Part shown: piece after piece, positions 9,206 to 23,578 of the stretch | Numbering within the stretch: position 1 is the first letter of the stretch | How the letters are laid out: the number at the start of each line of letters is the position of its first letter | Source of the DNA: Isochrysis galbana | Lineage: Eukaryota > Haptophyta > Isochrysidales > Isochrysidaceae | Length of the DNA: 64,000 nucleotides | Assembly: GCA_018136815.1 (NCBI GenBank) | Contig: CM030943.1 | Coordinates: 1,045,975-1,109,974 of the forward strand | Reading direction: 5' to 3' | Translations under genes and position numbers: made by a program | Notes under the pieces: generated by a model | The model's database searches: none | What the model was told of the DNA's origin: nothing | The model's input: the letters and a program-made list of their open reading frames with translations, nothing else

Positions 9206-12200
9206 ATGGGCCGCCCCGCCAGCTCGCGCTCGCCTGCGACCGAGGCGGCGGAGACGTTGGTGAACCGCTCGGCGCCGCTCGCAGCACGCCTCTCCGCCGC
9301 CTCCGCCCTCCGCGCCGCGCTGCGCTCGGGCGGCCGCGGCTTGGCGGAGCGGATACTTGACGCTCTTTCGCGGCTTCTGAGCGACGGAGAGCGGCTGCCA
9401 CCTGCGCTGAGGGCTGAAGTGCCTGTGCTCGCGGGTGCACTTGCGGGAGCGCTCCGACCCAATCCTGCACCTTTCGTCGACTGGGCCCTCTCACTGAAGG
9501 CGGACGCCGCCTCCATAGTCTACCCGACGTTACTTGAGCTGTTGGGTACTGCGCCGCGTGCCGAGTGGATTGGCACGCTCGAACCGCGCTTCATCCAGGT
9601 CGTGCAGCTGCTACTAGACTGGGCTCTTGACGAGTCACGCTCGCCACCTTCAGCTTGCCGCCAATTAGCAACCGTCTTTCGCCAGTTTGGCCTGCAGATG
9701 TGGCATCGAGCCGAGTCGCAGGGCGCCTTGATGCTCGCAGCACTCGCGCGGCAGATGTGCAAAGAGGCCCAGCACCTCAACCATATGCTGGCTGCGCCTC
9801 CACTGCAACGTGCTGCACATGAAGTGTCAAGGATGACGATGCCTGAAGAGCAACCCTTGGCGGGTCCAACAGGTGGCCACAGTTCGTCCAAAAGGATCTT
9901 TCGAGCAGCTATGCGGATCGAGCGGCGGTGTGAAGCCTTTGGTGGGATTGCTGTAGGGATGGGCACGATAGCCTTCAACGACGTGGGCGGAGTGGGCGCG
10001 CTTGTTGACGACGTCCTTGGTGCCCTTTGCACTGTGGCTCACATTCTCTTCCCTGCCGCTCGCCCAGCCAGAAGGGTATTAGGCGCGCACACTCCCAGGA
10101 TCCTGGAGGGTGTTAAGGTTGTGGTTGATCCCCATGTTCTGCCAATCGGTGCGGAGAAAGTGAAGCCTACTTCGGTTGGTGACATTTCTGACGGACCATC
10201 ATGCAATCAGGACTTACCTGACTTCTTGACATCTTGGACTCCGTCTGCTGCGATGTGCTCGTCTTTTGCTGCTGCTGCATCCGACTGCGTCTTGATGCTT
10301 GCCGATACCCTGCGAGCGACCTTCGCTACGCATTACACATCGGGCACTTTCCTTCTCCTCCTGCCCATTTTCTCATCAGAACCGGCGGCTAAAATGGCTC
10401 AAGTGGACCCCGTGCCTTATGGCTGGCCTTACCGTTGTATGCCCAGCCAAGCGCTCCTCCCTATTCTCACTTTGCTGCGCCACCTCGCCACGGCGGTGGG
10501 TGCAGCACTGCCACCCGCTGCCGCTCATGCGCTCGTCGGTCTTCATGCTCCATTGGCATCCCTTCGGCTGCATGGCGATCGCTCGGTTGTCGCCGCAATC
10601 CTAGCCGCACACAGGCAAGTGTTGAGGGCGCCTGAAGCACGCGCAATGGACGCTCTTAATGAGCGGAATCGCCCACTGGATGCGGGATCAGATGCACCGC
10701 TGTGCAAGAACTCCGAAGGACGTTCCTCAAATCAAATAACGAGATGCGTGGACGAGGTGGAGGCGACAGTGGCAGAGCTCCATGTGTGGTTGCGGATCGC
10801 TCGCCGATGGGCCGAGCCAATTCATGAGAGGGAAGTCCAAAGCGGCAGCTTCGGGGACGACACGGGTCGTAAGGCTGAGGGAAAAATCTCTCCGTCACTT
10901 GCCGAGCTCACCGAAATGTCACAATTGCCTGATTTCGTACCTAGCAGCGATGTCTGTGCCAACGTGCTAGTCCTATCTTCATTGGTCGCCGCCTTGTGTG
11001 CGCAGACAAGCCACACTCCCTCGGCTATCGCCGCCATCCAAGGGATGGTTGCAATGACAAGGACGACCCTCTCCCCTTCCGCTGTCGATGGACAGATCGC
11101 TCGCGGCTCTGCATGCATGGGCGGCACTGCTGAGAATGAAGATCAACGCGTGCTGCTTCCGGTGACGATGCGTCACGCATGGATCACGGCGTTGGTGGCG
11201 CCGTTGTACAACACTTCTGCTCAAGTATTTTGTGATGATGCCGATTCCAGGATATTAGGGGGCATGCCTCGCGATGCGCGAGAGAGTGACAAGGAATCAC
11301 ATCACGTAATGTGTGGTGCGACACCAATCTCAGCCGTAGCCGCCGGCATGCGAGCGGCTCTGCTGTTTGCACTTGACGCGGAAGCGGATGTTGAAGCGAC
11401 GGCTGTGGCACCAACAGCATTCGCTCCCGCAACCGAATCTGCGTCATGCAAGGCCGCCAATGGCTCGGCAGAGCAAGGGAACGTAGATGGTGCGAATCAC
11501 GCACAAATACCCCCAATAACAGTCCACGAAATTTTAGGTAGTGCCAGTCCATCGGCACATCTTGTACTGTTGCGCGCTATAGCCCGGGCGCTAAGTGCAA
11601 GCTTTTCTATCTCCTGCTCGAGTACGGGACGGAGCACAAGCTCAACGTCCCCACCGTCCTTGCCCTCGAGCTCTGATCCTCGCGTCGGAGTGATGCACTT
11701 GAGCGCTTGGTTGGGCCTCAGTTTCCTACGCTCTCCCATTCCACTCCTGACACGGTTGTTGAGGAGCATTGCCTCTCCAACCTCCGCAGTACGAGCGATT
11801 GGAATGCATGTAATCCGATTGATCCTTGTTGGCACTCCATTACACATCATCCCCCCTCACCTCCTGCGATGGGTGCTTGAAGCAGCAGTTGCGATGCTGC
11901 AGAGTGCAGAGCCGGAGTGCCAAGCAGAGGCAGCCACGCTGCTGGCCTCCGGCCCTCACGTGGCCCTCGTTGGATACAGTGCCCGGGGGCGAGACGTATT
12001 GGTACTCGAGAAGTGCGCCTCGCCCCCCCTCCTGAGTGCAATAGGTTACCTCGATGACGTGAGGCGGGAGATCTTGGGATCGAGATCTTCACCAGCCTTG
12101 CGCGCACCCGGGAGCGTGGACGAGGTGCTCCGCTTAGATTCACCCACAGCGCGCCTGGGCAACGAGGGACTCGAATGCATCGACGCCGGCAGCCAATGCT

Positions 12201-15200
12201 CGGGGTATGGTAGCATGAGGGAAAGGGCGACACATTTGTTGCTTTGCTCGGAGGCGCGGCGAGGAGATGGCATCTCTGATGGCGGTTGGTGGAGTCCTAG
12301 AGAAGCGGAGGCGCCGCAAGGTCGAGATGCTGCGACATCGCTCGCACGACAGGTTATGTTGCTCTCTCATTTGCGGGTCATGCCCTCGATGAGTCTCTGG
12401 TGGGTTGGACGTCAAGGAGGAGAGGCGCTGGTCCATGCGCGCTTGCGATCGTTTCATGGAGGTCCCAAAGAGACACTCGAGGCCCTAGAACGGATGATTG
12501 GCCAAGCAATAGCGATATCTTCTTGCACCGTTGCACATGACGAGCCTAGGGCCGTCGGTGGAGTGGAGTCGGCGAGAATGCTGCTCGAACTCATAGAAGG
12601 CCTGGAGCGTACCATCATTTTGGCATCAGAAGGGGGTATCAGTGGGGGGAAGGTTCCACTTGGAGTGAACAAATTTTACATCGACAATCGACGCGTCTGT
12701 GCCGACTGGTTTTCTCGTATCCGCTCACGCCTCGCGCGTCTTGCCCGACGGGCCGGGGAACCGGCAGCTACTCTGCGCCACGCCAGCCTACGTCTCCATG
12801 AATTGCATTTGTCCGCAACGGCGCTGGCTGCGCCAACCACTGCCATCGGGTCGACATCCTCTCCATGCGATCGACCGAATCCCAGCGTCCCCGGCATGAG
12901 CTATAGTAACGATCACGGCTCGAGTCCTGGTGCTTCTATCACCGCTCAAGTATGCCTCGATCCCACGAGGCTGCGTGATGCCCGGGCTTTACTACGCGAC
13001 GCCGAGGCAACATTGCTTGTGTTAGGCGACGCGCTGAGTGAAATGGGAGAGTCCGAATCGTTGAGAGGACTTGAGAAATGCACTCGGCGCAAACTCGGCA
13101 CGCTACATGCCACCGTGATGCGTGCAGGGTCCACCGTGATACATGCCACCGTGATGCGAGATTCTAAGCAAGGGGATCCTGATGAGGGTGGAAGTGACCG
13201 ATGTGCGAATGTTGGACAACCGCCCGCATGGGCAGCATGGTTGGATGGTTTGGCACTTCAATGCGATGGCAGACTAGAAGAGGCTGCCCATGCCTTCCGT
13301 TCATGGCTAGAGGCCTCGTGTGGACCGCCGAAGAAGGGAGCTGTGTCATGGGAGAATTCCCAATCGGCGAGTGATATGCATGATGCACCGTCTTTAGCGA
13401 AGGATTCGCTCGCGAGCATCCCTGCAGATGCGCCGGGGAACCATGCCTCCGCTGCTACAATCGGATTGGTTGCTGCTCGTATATCATCATGTTACACTCA
13501 ATTGGCTGACTGGAAGTCTGTGCGTAGTTGGCAGAAAATGCTAGTGGAATACCGGCGCGCTCACGCAGCGCATGGAGCGCATGGGCGCGCAGCACAAAAT
13601 GCGGCCAGCACACCTTCACACACGGCGAAACGAAGCTGGGAGGGTCCGTGTGCATCCGGACAATCATCGACGAGAAGTAGCACGGGCAAAGCAGCACCTG
13701 CGGAAACCTCCTCTTCAGCAAACAGCCCGAGTGGGCCGGCGCAGTCCCCTTCGCAGCCGTTCTACAATCATGTACGGCCCGCGACTCTCTTTGCCCTGGA
13801 ATCGCTTGGTAATTGGCAAGAAACGCGATCCGGAGCCGAGGCAGGCAGCGACGGCATGATCGCCACTTGTACCCAAGCCGACGGAGGCCTTGAACAACAA
13901 GATAAGTGGGGAGATGTGTGGGAAGATGCGCCGCCTCCAGCCTCATTGTGTCTGGCTTGGCCTTGGCTCCAGGACGACACGCTCTCTGCGTGTGCTGCGT
14001 TGGCTCGCGCGATGGCTCCTAGTGGGGTTTCGAGTGACGTCATGCCCGAATCGCGGTGCGGTGAACATTCTTCGTCGACAGCAGCAAATGCATCCACTTC
14101 TGCTGCACTTGAGTCTGCCTTCGATGGGTGCATCACCGACCTGCGCCTGCGTCATGCGTACAGTCCTCGCATTGAAGGGATGTCGCTTCCAGCGATTCTC
14201 CAGCTATCAACTCTTCGTGTTCTTGCCATGCAAGAAGACCCGGCCAATGTGGCTAAGGCTATCATGTGGAACAACGTAGACGAGGCGGCGAAATTACTCG
14301 AGCCAATGGCCATGTACAGTGGTTGGTGGCTCAGACTTCTTTACGCCCTACAGAAGGCAGATGTCGGCTCTATGCGTGTGGCAACTGCATCGAGCCCGCT
14401 GTCCCATCTTCGATTGGCGCTGGGAAAATTGGCGCGCAAACATGGGAACTTACGGCTTGCTCTGTCTTTGTTGACCCCGCTACAGCATTTTCGGTTAGAA
14501 CACCCTGATCGCAATGGACTCGAGGCCCACATAGACTCCAAGGGGCTTGAAAGGTCATCTGCATCATGCACGGATTGGCCAGCTGTATGCGCACGTTCTG
14601 AGGCGGCTCTTGTTCGCCTTGCTGCCGGAGGACACACTACTGCTCTCAGTGACTTGTGGAAGTGCGCAAGTGAGGCACTCAAGGCCATCTCACATTCGGA
14701 TGTGCCTATCGATACCCATGCGTGGGCAGGCCTCGGCGCAGGCGGCGCTTCGCCTTCCCTTGATGGTGTCTGCATAGCTAGTGAAGAGGACTCGTTGAAT
14801 TGTGCTCACTACAAGGCCCTGCGTAGGTTTGCATCGGCCTTGCCGGCCACAGCTACCGCGCTCTCAACAGAAGATGCACAGCTTATCTTGCATTGGGCTG
14901 CCGATGCCTCTTTCTCTCCTTGGGGTGGTGTGGAACCCGGGGCTGGGGATTGGTTGGGGGGTCATGGCATCGCTGTGCGTGGAAATGGCACACTCGGTGC
15001 TCTCGAACGCTTGAGAGGGGCCTCCTTACGTGGTGCTGTTGACGCCTGCCCCCAAAACCCGAAAGCTCGTTTGCGCTTGGCGTTATGGTGCGAACGGCAA
15101 GGCGAGGCGCTGCTCCGGGTGTGGGATTCCGCCATGACCACAGATATGCACGCGAGATCCTTGATACCGCACGACATTCCTCACCATTGTGAGGCACGTG

Positions 15201-18200
15201 CATTGAGAAATTCACCTGAAGAACGCGAGATCATTACATTGCTCAACGAGGACGAGCGCCAAGACCTGGCATCGATAGTAAGAGATGCCGGGCTATGGGA
15301 CGGCCGTGGCGATGAGCACTGGATGGGCATGCTGGCAAAAGCAGTTTTAGCTCACACGCGTGAGAAGGGAATCGAGCAGGAAGGAGGAGAAACCGCTGGA
15401 TCGGAAGGAAAAGAGGGGTCCACGACGCCGACCGGCGAAGCTTCCCTCGCTCACCGTGTTTCGCAGCGACTCCGCGCTCTCTTCCCACATGCAGCTCCTG
15501 CAGCCTTGACGATCGCGATGGGACGCCTACTTTCTTTCCGCAGCGCCGTTGTGCGCAGACTGTTTGCGCCCGTACGTGCGGCAGCATCTGGGTATGTAGC
15601 TCAGTTGTCGCTTGGGCCGAGCGGCACTCATGCACGAATGGATGTGCCTCTCCGCTTGCTGCACTTGCTCGTTCGACATTGGCACGCAATCAGCCGCGAT
15701 ATTGAGGAAGCCATGATGCGCACGCCGCCTCGTTCGTGGCGCTCCATCGTCCCCCAGGTGATGGCTCGGCTATCTCACCCAGACGGGCGGGTTAGAAAAC
15801 TCATCGTCAACGTTCTTCTCTCAGTAGGGCGCGTTTGGCCTGAAGATCTCTTGTACCCTTTACTCGTTGCCACTTGCAAAGAGTCTGATGGAACATCGCA
15901 GGAAAATCAAGCGAATGAGACACGGGAGATGCCGGCCACTGCGACTCCATGCGATCGGACGAACCATGGGGCTAGCACGGCCTCCGCTAATTTAGATACC
16001 GCAGTGCGTCCTGCATGCTTCTCGGATACCCCAGCGCGCCCCGCCGGTCGTTCAGAGTTGCTTGCCGTGCGCGCAACCCTCAGCGCGCTTTTCCCGCTCC
16101 TTATGAGTGAGCTTTCAACTCTGGTTGCTGAGCTCAATCGAGTCACGCTCCTCTGGGAAGAAAGGATAGCGCCTGCATTACAGGGGCTACAGAGTGAGGC
16201 AGAGGCGCGATTTGCAACGCTGCGCTCGGAAGCGGCTAGAGTCGAGGCAAATCCACAGCTTGAAGAGCATGTGAAGGTGCGTGTGCGACTTGCATGCAGG
16301 GCAACAGTTATTGCTATCGAAGTGGTCAGCATGCATTGACGTCCCCTCACGAAATGCTGTTTGAAGCCTTCTGTGCACTTACAAGACCTGTAGGTCTTGA
16401 CGGTATTCTGAGCATGCCACTAAGCCCATGTCTGACTGATTTGCCAATGCCAACATCCCGCAGGCACGCATCGTGGCTGAAAAAGCCAGCGCGCTCATGT
16501 CCCCTGTGGTTGCCGAGCTCCGTTTCCTGGCACGCTCGGTGGCTGCTCACCCGCAGACCCCTCACGAGGCCGCATTCCAGCAAGGCCCGGGTGCTTTGCT
16601 CATTGAGAGCGTTAAGACATTCGAGGCGACGTATGCCACTGATCATAGCGGTGCGGCTTGGGCACCAATTCGTCGAGTACAACATGAGATTAATGCTTTC
16701 TCTCGAGAGGCTATCCCCACTCTTCCAAGACTCTCGCCGAAGTTGGCGGAGCTTTGCGACTCGTCCATCTCAATGCCAGGGCTAGCAAGCTCACACAATG
16801 CCAGTTTGTGTGAGGATGGCTATGCTGAAAGTGACGACAATCTGCGCGTACACAAGCGCAAGCATGGACGGCTCGACAATTACGTTCTGTTGGCTCGCAT
16901 CGATGAATCCATCAAGGTTTTGCCTTCAAAGACGAGACCAAAACGGCTTGTGATGCGCGGCAATGATGGCGCGTCGTATACATACTTACTCAAAGGCCGT
17001 GACGATCTACGGCTGGTGCGCGCCGAGCAGGCTTGTTGGCACCTGGCCGTGTCCGCTCGATAGCTTAAGAGTAACACGTCGCAATTGCCCACTCGCCTCT
17101 ACTATGCACATACGCGACGCGCATGTTCTTCTTGCATCTCAATCTGACTCTTTATTCTTGTCTTCCTCGCCGCAGGACGAGCGTTTGATGCAATTGCTCA
17201 GGATGACGAACGGAATGCTTGATGCGCATCGGAGCTCAAGATGCATGCCGGAGCTTCGTGCCCGCCACTATGCCGTCGTTCCTCTGGGCGAAAGGTCCGG
17301 ACTCATTCAATGGGTCAATGGAGTCACGCCGCTTTACGCAATCTATCGAGCTCGGATGTCTCAAGCCGCTTCCAATTTCACACATCAGAGTAAGCATCAA
17401 CCTATCTCATTGGATACTCGCTCGTCCAATCCATCTAGGGCATCTGGACATGCGGAACACAAGCTTGCCCCCACGCATGTTTCCAAAGGAGAGCGAGGAG
17501 CCGGCGGTCGCCGATCGGCGCATTCAAACATGCCGGCTCTACAGCCTGCTGAGCTTTTTTATAGCCGTCTGACTCCGCAACTCGAGGCACGTGGCATTCC
17601 AGCAGGCAGCGCGCGCCGCGTGTGGCCAGCAGACTTATTGCGTTCTGTTGTCGTTGATCTCATGCGAGAAACGCCTCGCAACATCATCTCATCTGAGCTC
17701 TGGCTAGCTGCCCTCGACGCGCGAGGCTGGTGGCGCGCTACACAAAGATTTGCACGCTCAACTGCCGCAATGTCGGTAGTAGGTTACATTGTGGGACTTG
17801 GTGATCGCCATCTAGATAATTTGCTCTTGGACCTTGCAACGGGAGAATTGGTTCACATTGACTACAACGTTTGTTTCGATAAGGGAGCCAGACTGAAGGT
17901 GCATTAGGAGCCTTCTCCGGCATCGGGCCCACGCATGTCCATAGCGCTAGAAAAGGCTACGGCATGCGCGTCCGAGCTCCCGCTCGGCCATCGTGTGGAC
18001 GTGAGATCTCCATCAACAGCCAAAATGAATATCCTAACCTTCAGCGGCGCTGCTCTCGCAATGGATGCCCTCAGGTGCCTGAGACGGTCCCTTTCCGTAT
18101 GACGCCTGTGATGACTCACGCCCTAGGTGTGTCTGGTGTCGAAGGAGATTTTGCAGCGGGCTGCAGGGCTGTTCTCACTGTAATGCGCGATTCGCACGAG

Positions 18201-21200
18201 GGCATCCTCGGTCTGCTTGAAGCTTTTGTGTACGACCCTCCTCTCGAGTATGCCACACACTGAATGCACTTGATGCTTGTGCGATACCCTCGTTTTGGAG
18301 GCGGATTAAGCAGACGCGACGTCCTTCTCACCAACATCAACTTCTTGCTTGTAGGTGGTCTGCTGATCGGCTTGCTCTCGCACAACGTCGCGAGGCTGAG
18401 GTCGCAGTACAGTTGAATCTAGGCGCGACCCGGGTCGACGAATTGCATGCTCCGCTCTCGTACTGGGCGAAGCGGCTCCCAAATGCATTGCGCTCGCTCG
18501 CCGTAGCGCTCCACCCAGTGCTTGATGCCAACGCACTTCGAGGACCTATATTGCAGCGCTACAAGACGGTCGCACAAGAAATTCAGACTGCACTAGCTGA
18601 GGCTGCTCGCTTCGCCGACGAAGAACGCCAGATGACTGCGGCATTGATGGATGTGGATGCAGCTATGAAAGTAGCAGTTTTGATCGAGGGCCAAACTGCC
18701 GCCTCGCTGCGCTGTGCACTTGATGAGGTGTCCGATCTTCATGCGGCCCAAGCCCGCGCTGTGGCCACCGTAGATGCGGATGCAGAACGGCTCGAGCGCG
18801 ACGTCATGGCGCACATCGCCGATGCCCTCGCCCAGGCCGTCTCCGCGATACCCCTCCCCAAGGGCGTGGCGAGTGGAGAGGTGGGTGCTGAAGGCCAGCC
18901 TCAGCCTGCGGGGGATTGCATCGGCTGCGCCACGGAGAGATCCGTTGAGGGCCACGACTCAAACAGCTTGTTCGAGCCAATGTCTCGCCCATTGCGCAGC
19001 ATGGATTGGCCCAGCCAGGAGGACTGTGCGCTTCGACGAGGGCAAGAGCTGTGCCAACTGTTGAAGAAGTACAGCGCACTCACTTCGGGACGGCTCCCAA
19101 CAGGCCATGGGCATCTCTCTTTGTGCGCGACATGGGAGTCGCTATTGCAGGAGGCTCTCATGTCAGAAGCCGGGTGCTCCGCAGCGATGCGACGAGCTGA
19201 GTGCTTGGATCGAATGTTCACGCGGGCCGATGATGGAGAAGCACAAGGCGAAATGGATGGCATCGACTTGGGCAGTCTCGTCTTGTGTGATGTACCTGGA
19301 GCATCGTTTCAGCGACCACGCCTTGCCCCGATAAACGCAGCCGTCTATCCCCAACAGATCGCGGCGAGACTTGACGCGGAAATGAAGCAGATAAGAGAAG
19401 CTACACTTTGCCTCGAGACAAGAATTTCGCGTGGTATCTCTGATGATGAGACCTACAGCTCAGATCCAAGCGCTAGCAAATCAAGCGAGGATGAAGCTGT
19501 GGACCGTCTTGCTACCCTTTGCGATCTGGTGCAGGTGCACGGTGTGTCGAGTCTCTTTGATGCCATTGACTCAGAGGCTTCAAACGAATTGAATGGAGAA
19601 GACTTTAATCACATCGCAGAAGCTGGGGGAGCATCTGCTCAGGACGAGCTGGATTTGCTAGGGGTGCAACTAGAATTGCGGTTAGCCAATGCTTCTCCAC
19701 TTGCACATAAATGGGCTCGCTGGCGTGATGGGCTTACCGCGTGGTCACAAACTTTCGCCGCATCGGCTCCTCCCGAACAAATTGCCGTGGTGGCGGCGGC
19801 TGCTCATGTCCTCGCTCTTTGCTCCTTTGCGCTTTCACACGAATGTTTGAGAATTCTGCGCGGCCTCTCACAGACCCGGATGGCTGATCTTATCGAATTG
19901 TCGGCCTCAGCGTCCCGTTCCACTGCCTCAAAAGATTTCATGAGAAACCTGTCATCTCAATTGGAAGTTTTGGCCGAGCGTGCGTCCAATCTCGCACATG
20001 AAATAAAAACCCTGGAGCAAGTACAATCCGTACACGGCGCGGAAGAAAAGGCAAATTCTGACCTTGAAAATCCGGTCACCAGAGATGCCCGAATGCGACT
20101 CCGAGGAGAGTCAGACGAGCTGATGCGGACTTTGAATATGCTTTTGGGTCTTGGCGTCGACGGTGCGGAGCGGTCGGATTTGAAGCCCGCATCTGACGAT
20201 AGCGCCCGTTTTGTTGGCGTCATGCATGAGCTCTTTCTCGCTACGTTGCCTTTGCATTCTTTGGCAAGAGAGCTGGAGTCCGCGGCATTGCACTTGCGAC
20301 GTTGCGAGCGAGATCGCCCCGCTGGGGTCGGCATACACACGAATGAGCAGGCTGAAGTAGAAGCCTCGCAGCTGATGGATTTGTTGGATTCGGAAATTCA
20401 ATGCATGCGCATATCAGTGCTCCACGCCATGCTTCATAAAGCACTGACAACGGAAGACCAGGAGACTCCGACCCCAGGCCCGGACTATATGCTGGACACG
20501 CCGTTTCCGAATTTGTGTTCCGGCGAAGATGCTCTCCTCGATATGTATTCAGCAAGCACGACTGCGATGTGTGCCTTTGTTCAATCCACTGCGTTGGAGA
20601 AAGCCGCGCACCTAGCAATCAATGCCGCCCGCCGTGCATTGCGCGCCCTTCCTACCGTGGATGATGGTGCGGAACCTGAGGAGCTGGAGGCGCCTAATAG
20701 AGAGCTTGGCATGGCATTGGAAAGCTATCACCGAGCATGCCGAGAGGAGCGTATGCGTATGAACCTCAGAGCTGCAAGAGAAGCGACTGTGGGACGGCTA
20801 CGAATGCAATACTTGCAGCGCGAACGACTTGCGTTTCAAGTGCGCTGGCTCCACCACACATCTAGCGAGACTGTTGATGAGTTTGGCTCCCCGGCAGACT
20901 CTACTGCTGCCGTCCGGGCTTCCTTGGTCGCCTCTTTGCGTGACGCAAGGATCGCTGCATCTGAGGCACACCAAGCTTTGATGAGCTCCTCCAGAGGTCG
21001 AGCTCGCGGGGTAGAGACCATCGCCGGCCCTGTCGTCGGCTTTCAAGAATCCGGAATTCCCACTTCGGCACGTGCTCCAAACACGCCGCCAGTTATGTCA
21101 AGCTCCGCAGCCACTCCATCGAGACTAGCAACCCAGGCCTTGAATACATCTGGCACCTCATCATGCGCTGGACTTCTTGCCTGGCTTCTAGCGGTTGCAG

Positions 21201-22297
21201 AAGGCATAATTGGTCTCGAGTCGGCGCGGACCCCGAGGTCAAGTCCCGAGGCAGCCGCTCTACATGCACGTTGCATGTCGTTACTGCGTTCCCACTCGAA
21301 CGCAAGCTCGGAGCTTACGCGATACCGCACAGCCGCCGTGGAGTTGCATGCTCAGTGTGACACGTTGAGAATGCAAGTGGCAAAACACCAAGAAGCTGTT
21401 CCATTGCTTTGCGCTGAGCTAGCTACCCTTGACGTCGAGCTTGCTCCAGGCGTAGAGGCGGACGCGGCTTTGTTGACGCGAGCTTCCTCTGTTGCCGCCG
21501 AGACTGAGCGCGTGCTGTGTAATGGAGCAGACACGTTCGCGCAGATCATGGAACTCCACGAGTCTCTACTGCGTTTACCGCCGACGGGGGGTGGTGCCGT
21601 TCATGCTCAAGGGGTTGCCCGTACTCTGCATTCCGCATGCCTGGCCTTCGACGCTCAAGCGAAGTTCTTGACACGAGAGCTGGTCCCTCAAGTACTCACC
21701 CATCGGGCGGATCGAGCTCAGCTTGATGGCTTTCTCCACGCCTTCACCAAGACCAAGGCGCCTCATGTTAGCCAAGAAGAGACAGCGCAAGCTGCTACCA
21801 GCGATCGGCATGTTCAGGTGATCTCACGTTACGATAAGAGCGATGATGAGGAAATGGACGCGGCATCGATAGGAAGTACGTGTATTGCTGATGGCATCGA
21901 TGGTTTCCTGCAATCCATGAGCATCGCAGCGAATGGCCTCCAAGCCCGGTTGTCGAATCTCGGCACCGCGTGCGCCGCTGCTGCTGGCGATGGACCGCAA
22001 CCTCTTGAAACTCCGCGGCCGACTGCTGGGAAAGGTGTCGACGTTGCCACATCAGCATCAACTATGGCTCTTTCTGCAGTCGAAGGGCAGTGTCCGGGTG
22101 AACGCGGTGAGCAACCCAAGAATGGGCATGCCTTGGCCATGTTGCGACGTGTCCACAGCCGCTTGTCGGGTTCCGATGGACCCCAGAGTGGCAAGGCGCC
22201 CGTAAATGTGGCCCAGCAAGTGGAATGGATCATTCACCAAGCCACAAGCGTTGACCAACTCTCGGCAATGTACGAAGGGTGGGCGCCGTGGGTTTGA
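9206..22297 (+). CDS. SMG1: SMG1, PI3K-related protein kinase of nonsense-mediated decay
   Basis: Five exons: 9206-16276, 16464-17015, 17176-17898, 18075-18247 and 18355-22297, about 4,153 residues. SMG1 phosphorylates UPF1 at stalled termination complexes and so drives nonsense-mediated mRNA decay. The first 2,350 residues are helical HEAT/FAT-like, in one 7-kb exon. The kinase domain lies in exons 2-4: KRLVMRGNDG, then RHYAVVPLGERSGLIQWVNG, the catalytic loop GLGDRHLDN and the HIDYN magnesium-binding motif (SMG1's form of DFG), then VPFRMT and GVEGDF. A 1,250-residue helical insertion separates the kinase from a FATC tail ending ATSVDQLSAMYEGWAPWV; this long insertion is the SMG1 hallmark that separates it from ATM, ATR and mTOR. 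Start chosen at 9206, just after a GAGAGA tract. Introns use GTGCGT, GTGCGC, GTGCAT and GTATGC donors. Confidence 0.95.
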
Positions 22298-23059
22298 CGA
22301 CGGCAGGCGCTAGACAATGCAGCAAAATTAGCAGAAGGCCGAACGAGAGTTTGGATCGTTACAGGCCCACGCGGCGGATTGTTGGGAATTGTACCAACCT
22401 CGTTACTACCTTCACCGGCCTAGAACCTAGCGAAACATCAGCGGCGCATGAGCCATCGCGACTTGGACGGCGTGCCACCGCCCTTCGGTTTTCGTGAGCA
22501 CCGTGTGTTAGGGCGAGTGTCAGAGGACTACCCTCGAGCACTCAAGCTGGGGCTAAGCTATGGCTGGCGCCTTGGCTCAATAATCAGCTTGGAAAACAGG
22601 GAGAGGGCAGCGAGGAAAGGACGGCAGGTGTCGTATCACCGCGGTACGGTCTCCTGCAGGTGGTCCGTCTGCCACCCTCGGGCCCCTTGTCGCTTGAAGG
22701 CACTACTTGCGGGAGCGCAGGCGCCTCGGTCACAGATGGCGTCGCCGCAGCAGTTCGCATACAAGTTTCACATCAATTCAGTGGGATTCCATGTGCACCA
22801 AGGTCCAAGTCAGCTAAGCAATAGGCGGGCAGAGTGCAGAGAGGAATGGAAGGCGAGCAAAAGTAAGAGCGGCAGAGGGCCGACATTGTAATCATCCATT
22901 TGATTTATAAAATACATCGGCCGTCAGGTTGCGTGAGGCGAGAAAGAGGGCCGTGTCAATATTGTTGTTAATTTAGTCAAAGTTCAGGCGGATTAAAAAA
23001 AACTTCATCATATGCTTACCGAACTCGCGGCGCGTGGACCCTCTACTTACACGTGGCAT
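22298..23059. other. 3' flank of SMG1, no clear gene
   Basis: A 147-codon open frame at 22448-22891 (plus) has no motif I recognise and no splice or repeat context; it may be chance. The rest is AT-richer sequence with no identified element. Confidence 0.4.
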
Positions 23060-23175
23060 ACATTCTACAACCCCATCCCCCCGGCCCTTCCCCCCGCCAG
23101 CAGGCGGCTCCCCCCGTGCACTACTAGGGGATCGGGGTGAAAGGCTTAGAGCTTAGATATGGTCCGGTGGCCTGC
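23060..23175 (+). repeat. R3 repeat (LINE 3'-region-like)
   Basis: CCCCCGGCCCTTCC, then GTGCACTACTAGGGGATCGG and GATATGGTCCGGTGGC, as at 7065-7215. Followed by a long C run. Confidence 0.65.
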
Positions 23176-23230
23176 GCCCCCCCCCCCCCCCCTCCCGGTG
23201 AGGCGAGAAGCGTTCAATCACCATCACCCA

Positions 23231-23277
23231 AAAAAAAAATCTGAAGATTCTGGGCTACACACCTACTGTACTAGGTC
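23231..23277 (+). repeat. Short dispersed repeat (TTCTGGGCTACACACCTAC)
   Basis: A-run, then GAAGATTCTGGGCTACACAC. The same join of A-run and GGGCTACACACCTAC occurs at 25478-25515 at the broken end of the integrase fragment, so it probably belongs to a retroelement. Confidence 0.6.
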
Positions 23278-23578
23278 ACCCCCTAACCTACACTGACAAC
23301 GCCCTTCGTTTCCCTTCCCTCCACCTCTCCCCCTTCCTCCCGGCATTCCTTTGTCTTTAGTATCTGCGGTTCGGCCCAGGTGCGCTACCATGGGCCTGGT
23401 TTAGAGCGCGGGTTCCGGGGAGGCCTGTTGGTGGTCGGGTGTATGTGTTTGGCCAACGGCACTCGGGTTGCATGTGTCCCCGCTATGCGCGCTGGTTTTC
23501 GATATATCTCCACGCGTGAGTGTTGGGCCACATATGTGGCTTCTTCTCAGGCGTGTTTTACCACGGGTTCTCCGGCTA

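Noticed and set aside
15596-15640. tRNA-like TAGCTCAGTTG
   Set aside because: It lies within the SMG1 coding exon and cannot form a cloverleaf.
22448-22891. 147-codon frame after SMG1 as a gene
   Set aside because: No motif, start context or repeat support; left as intergenic.
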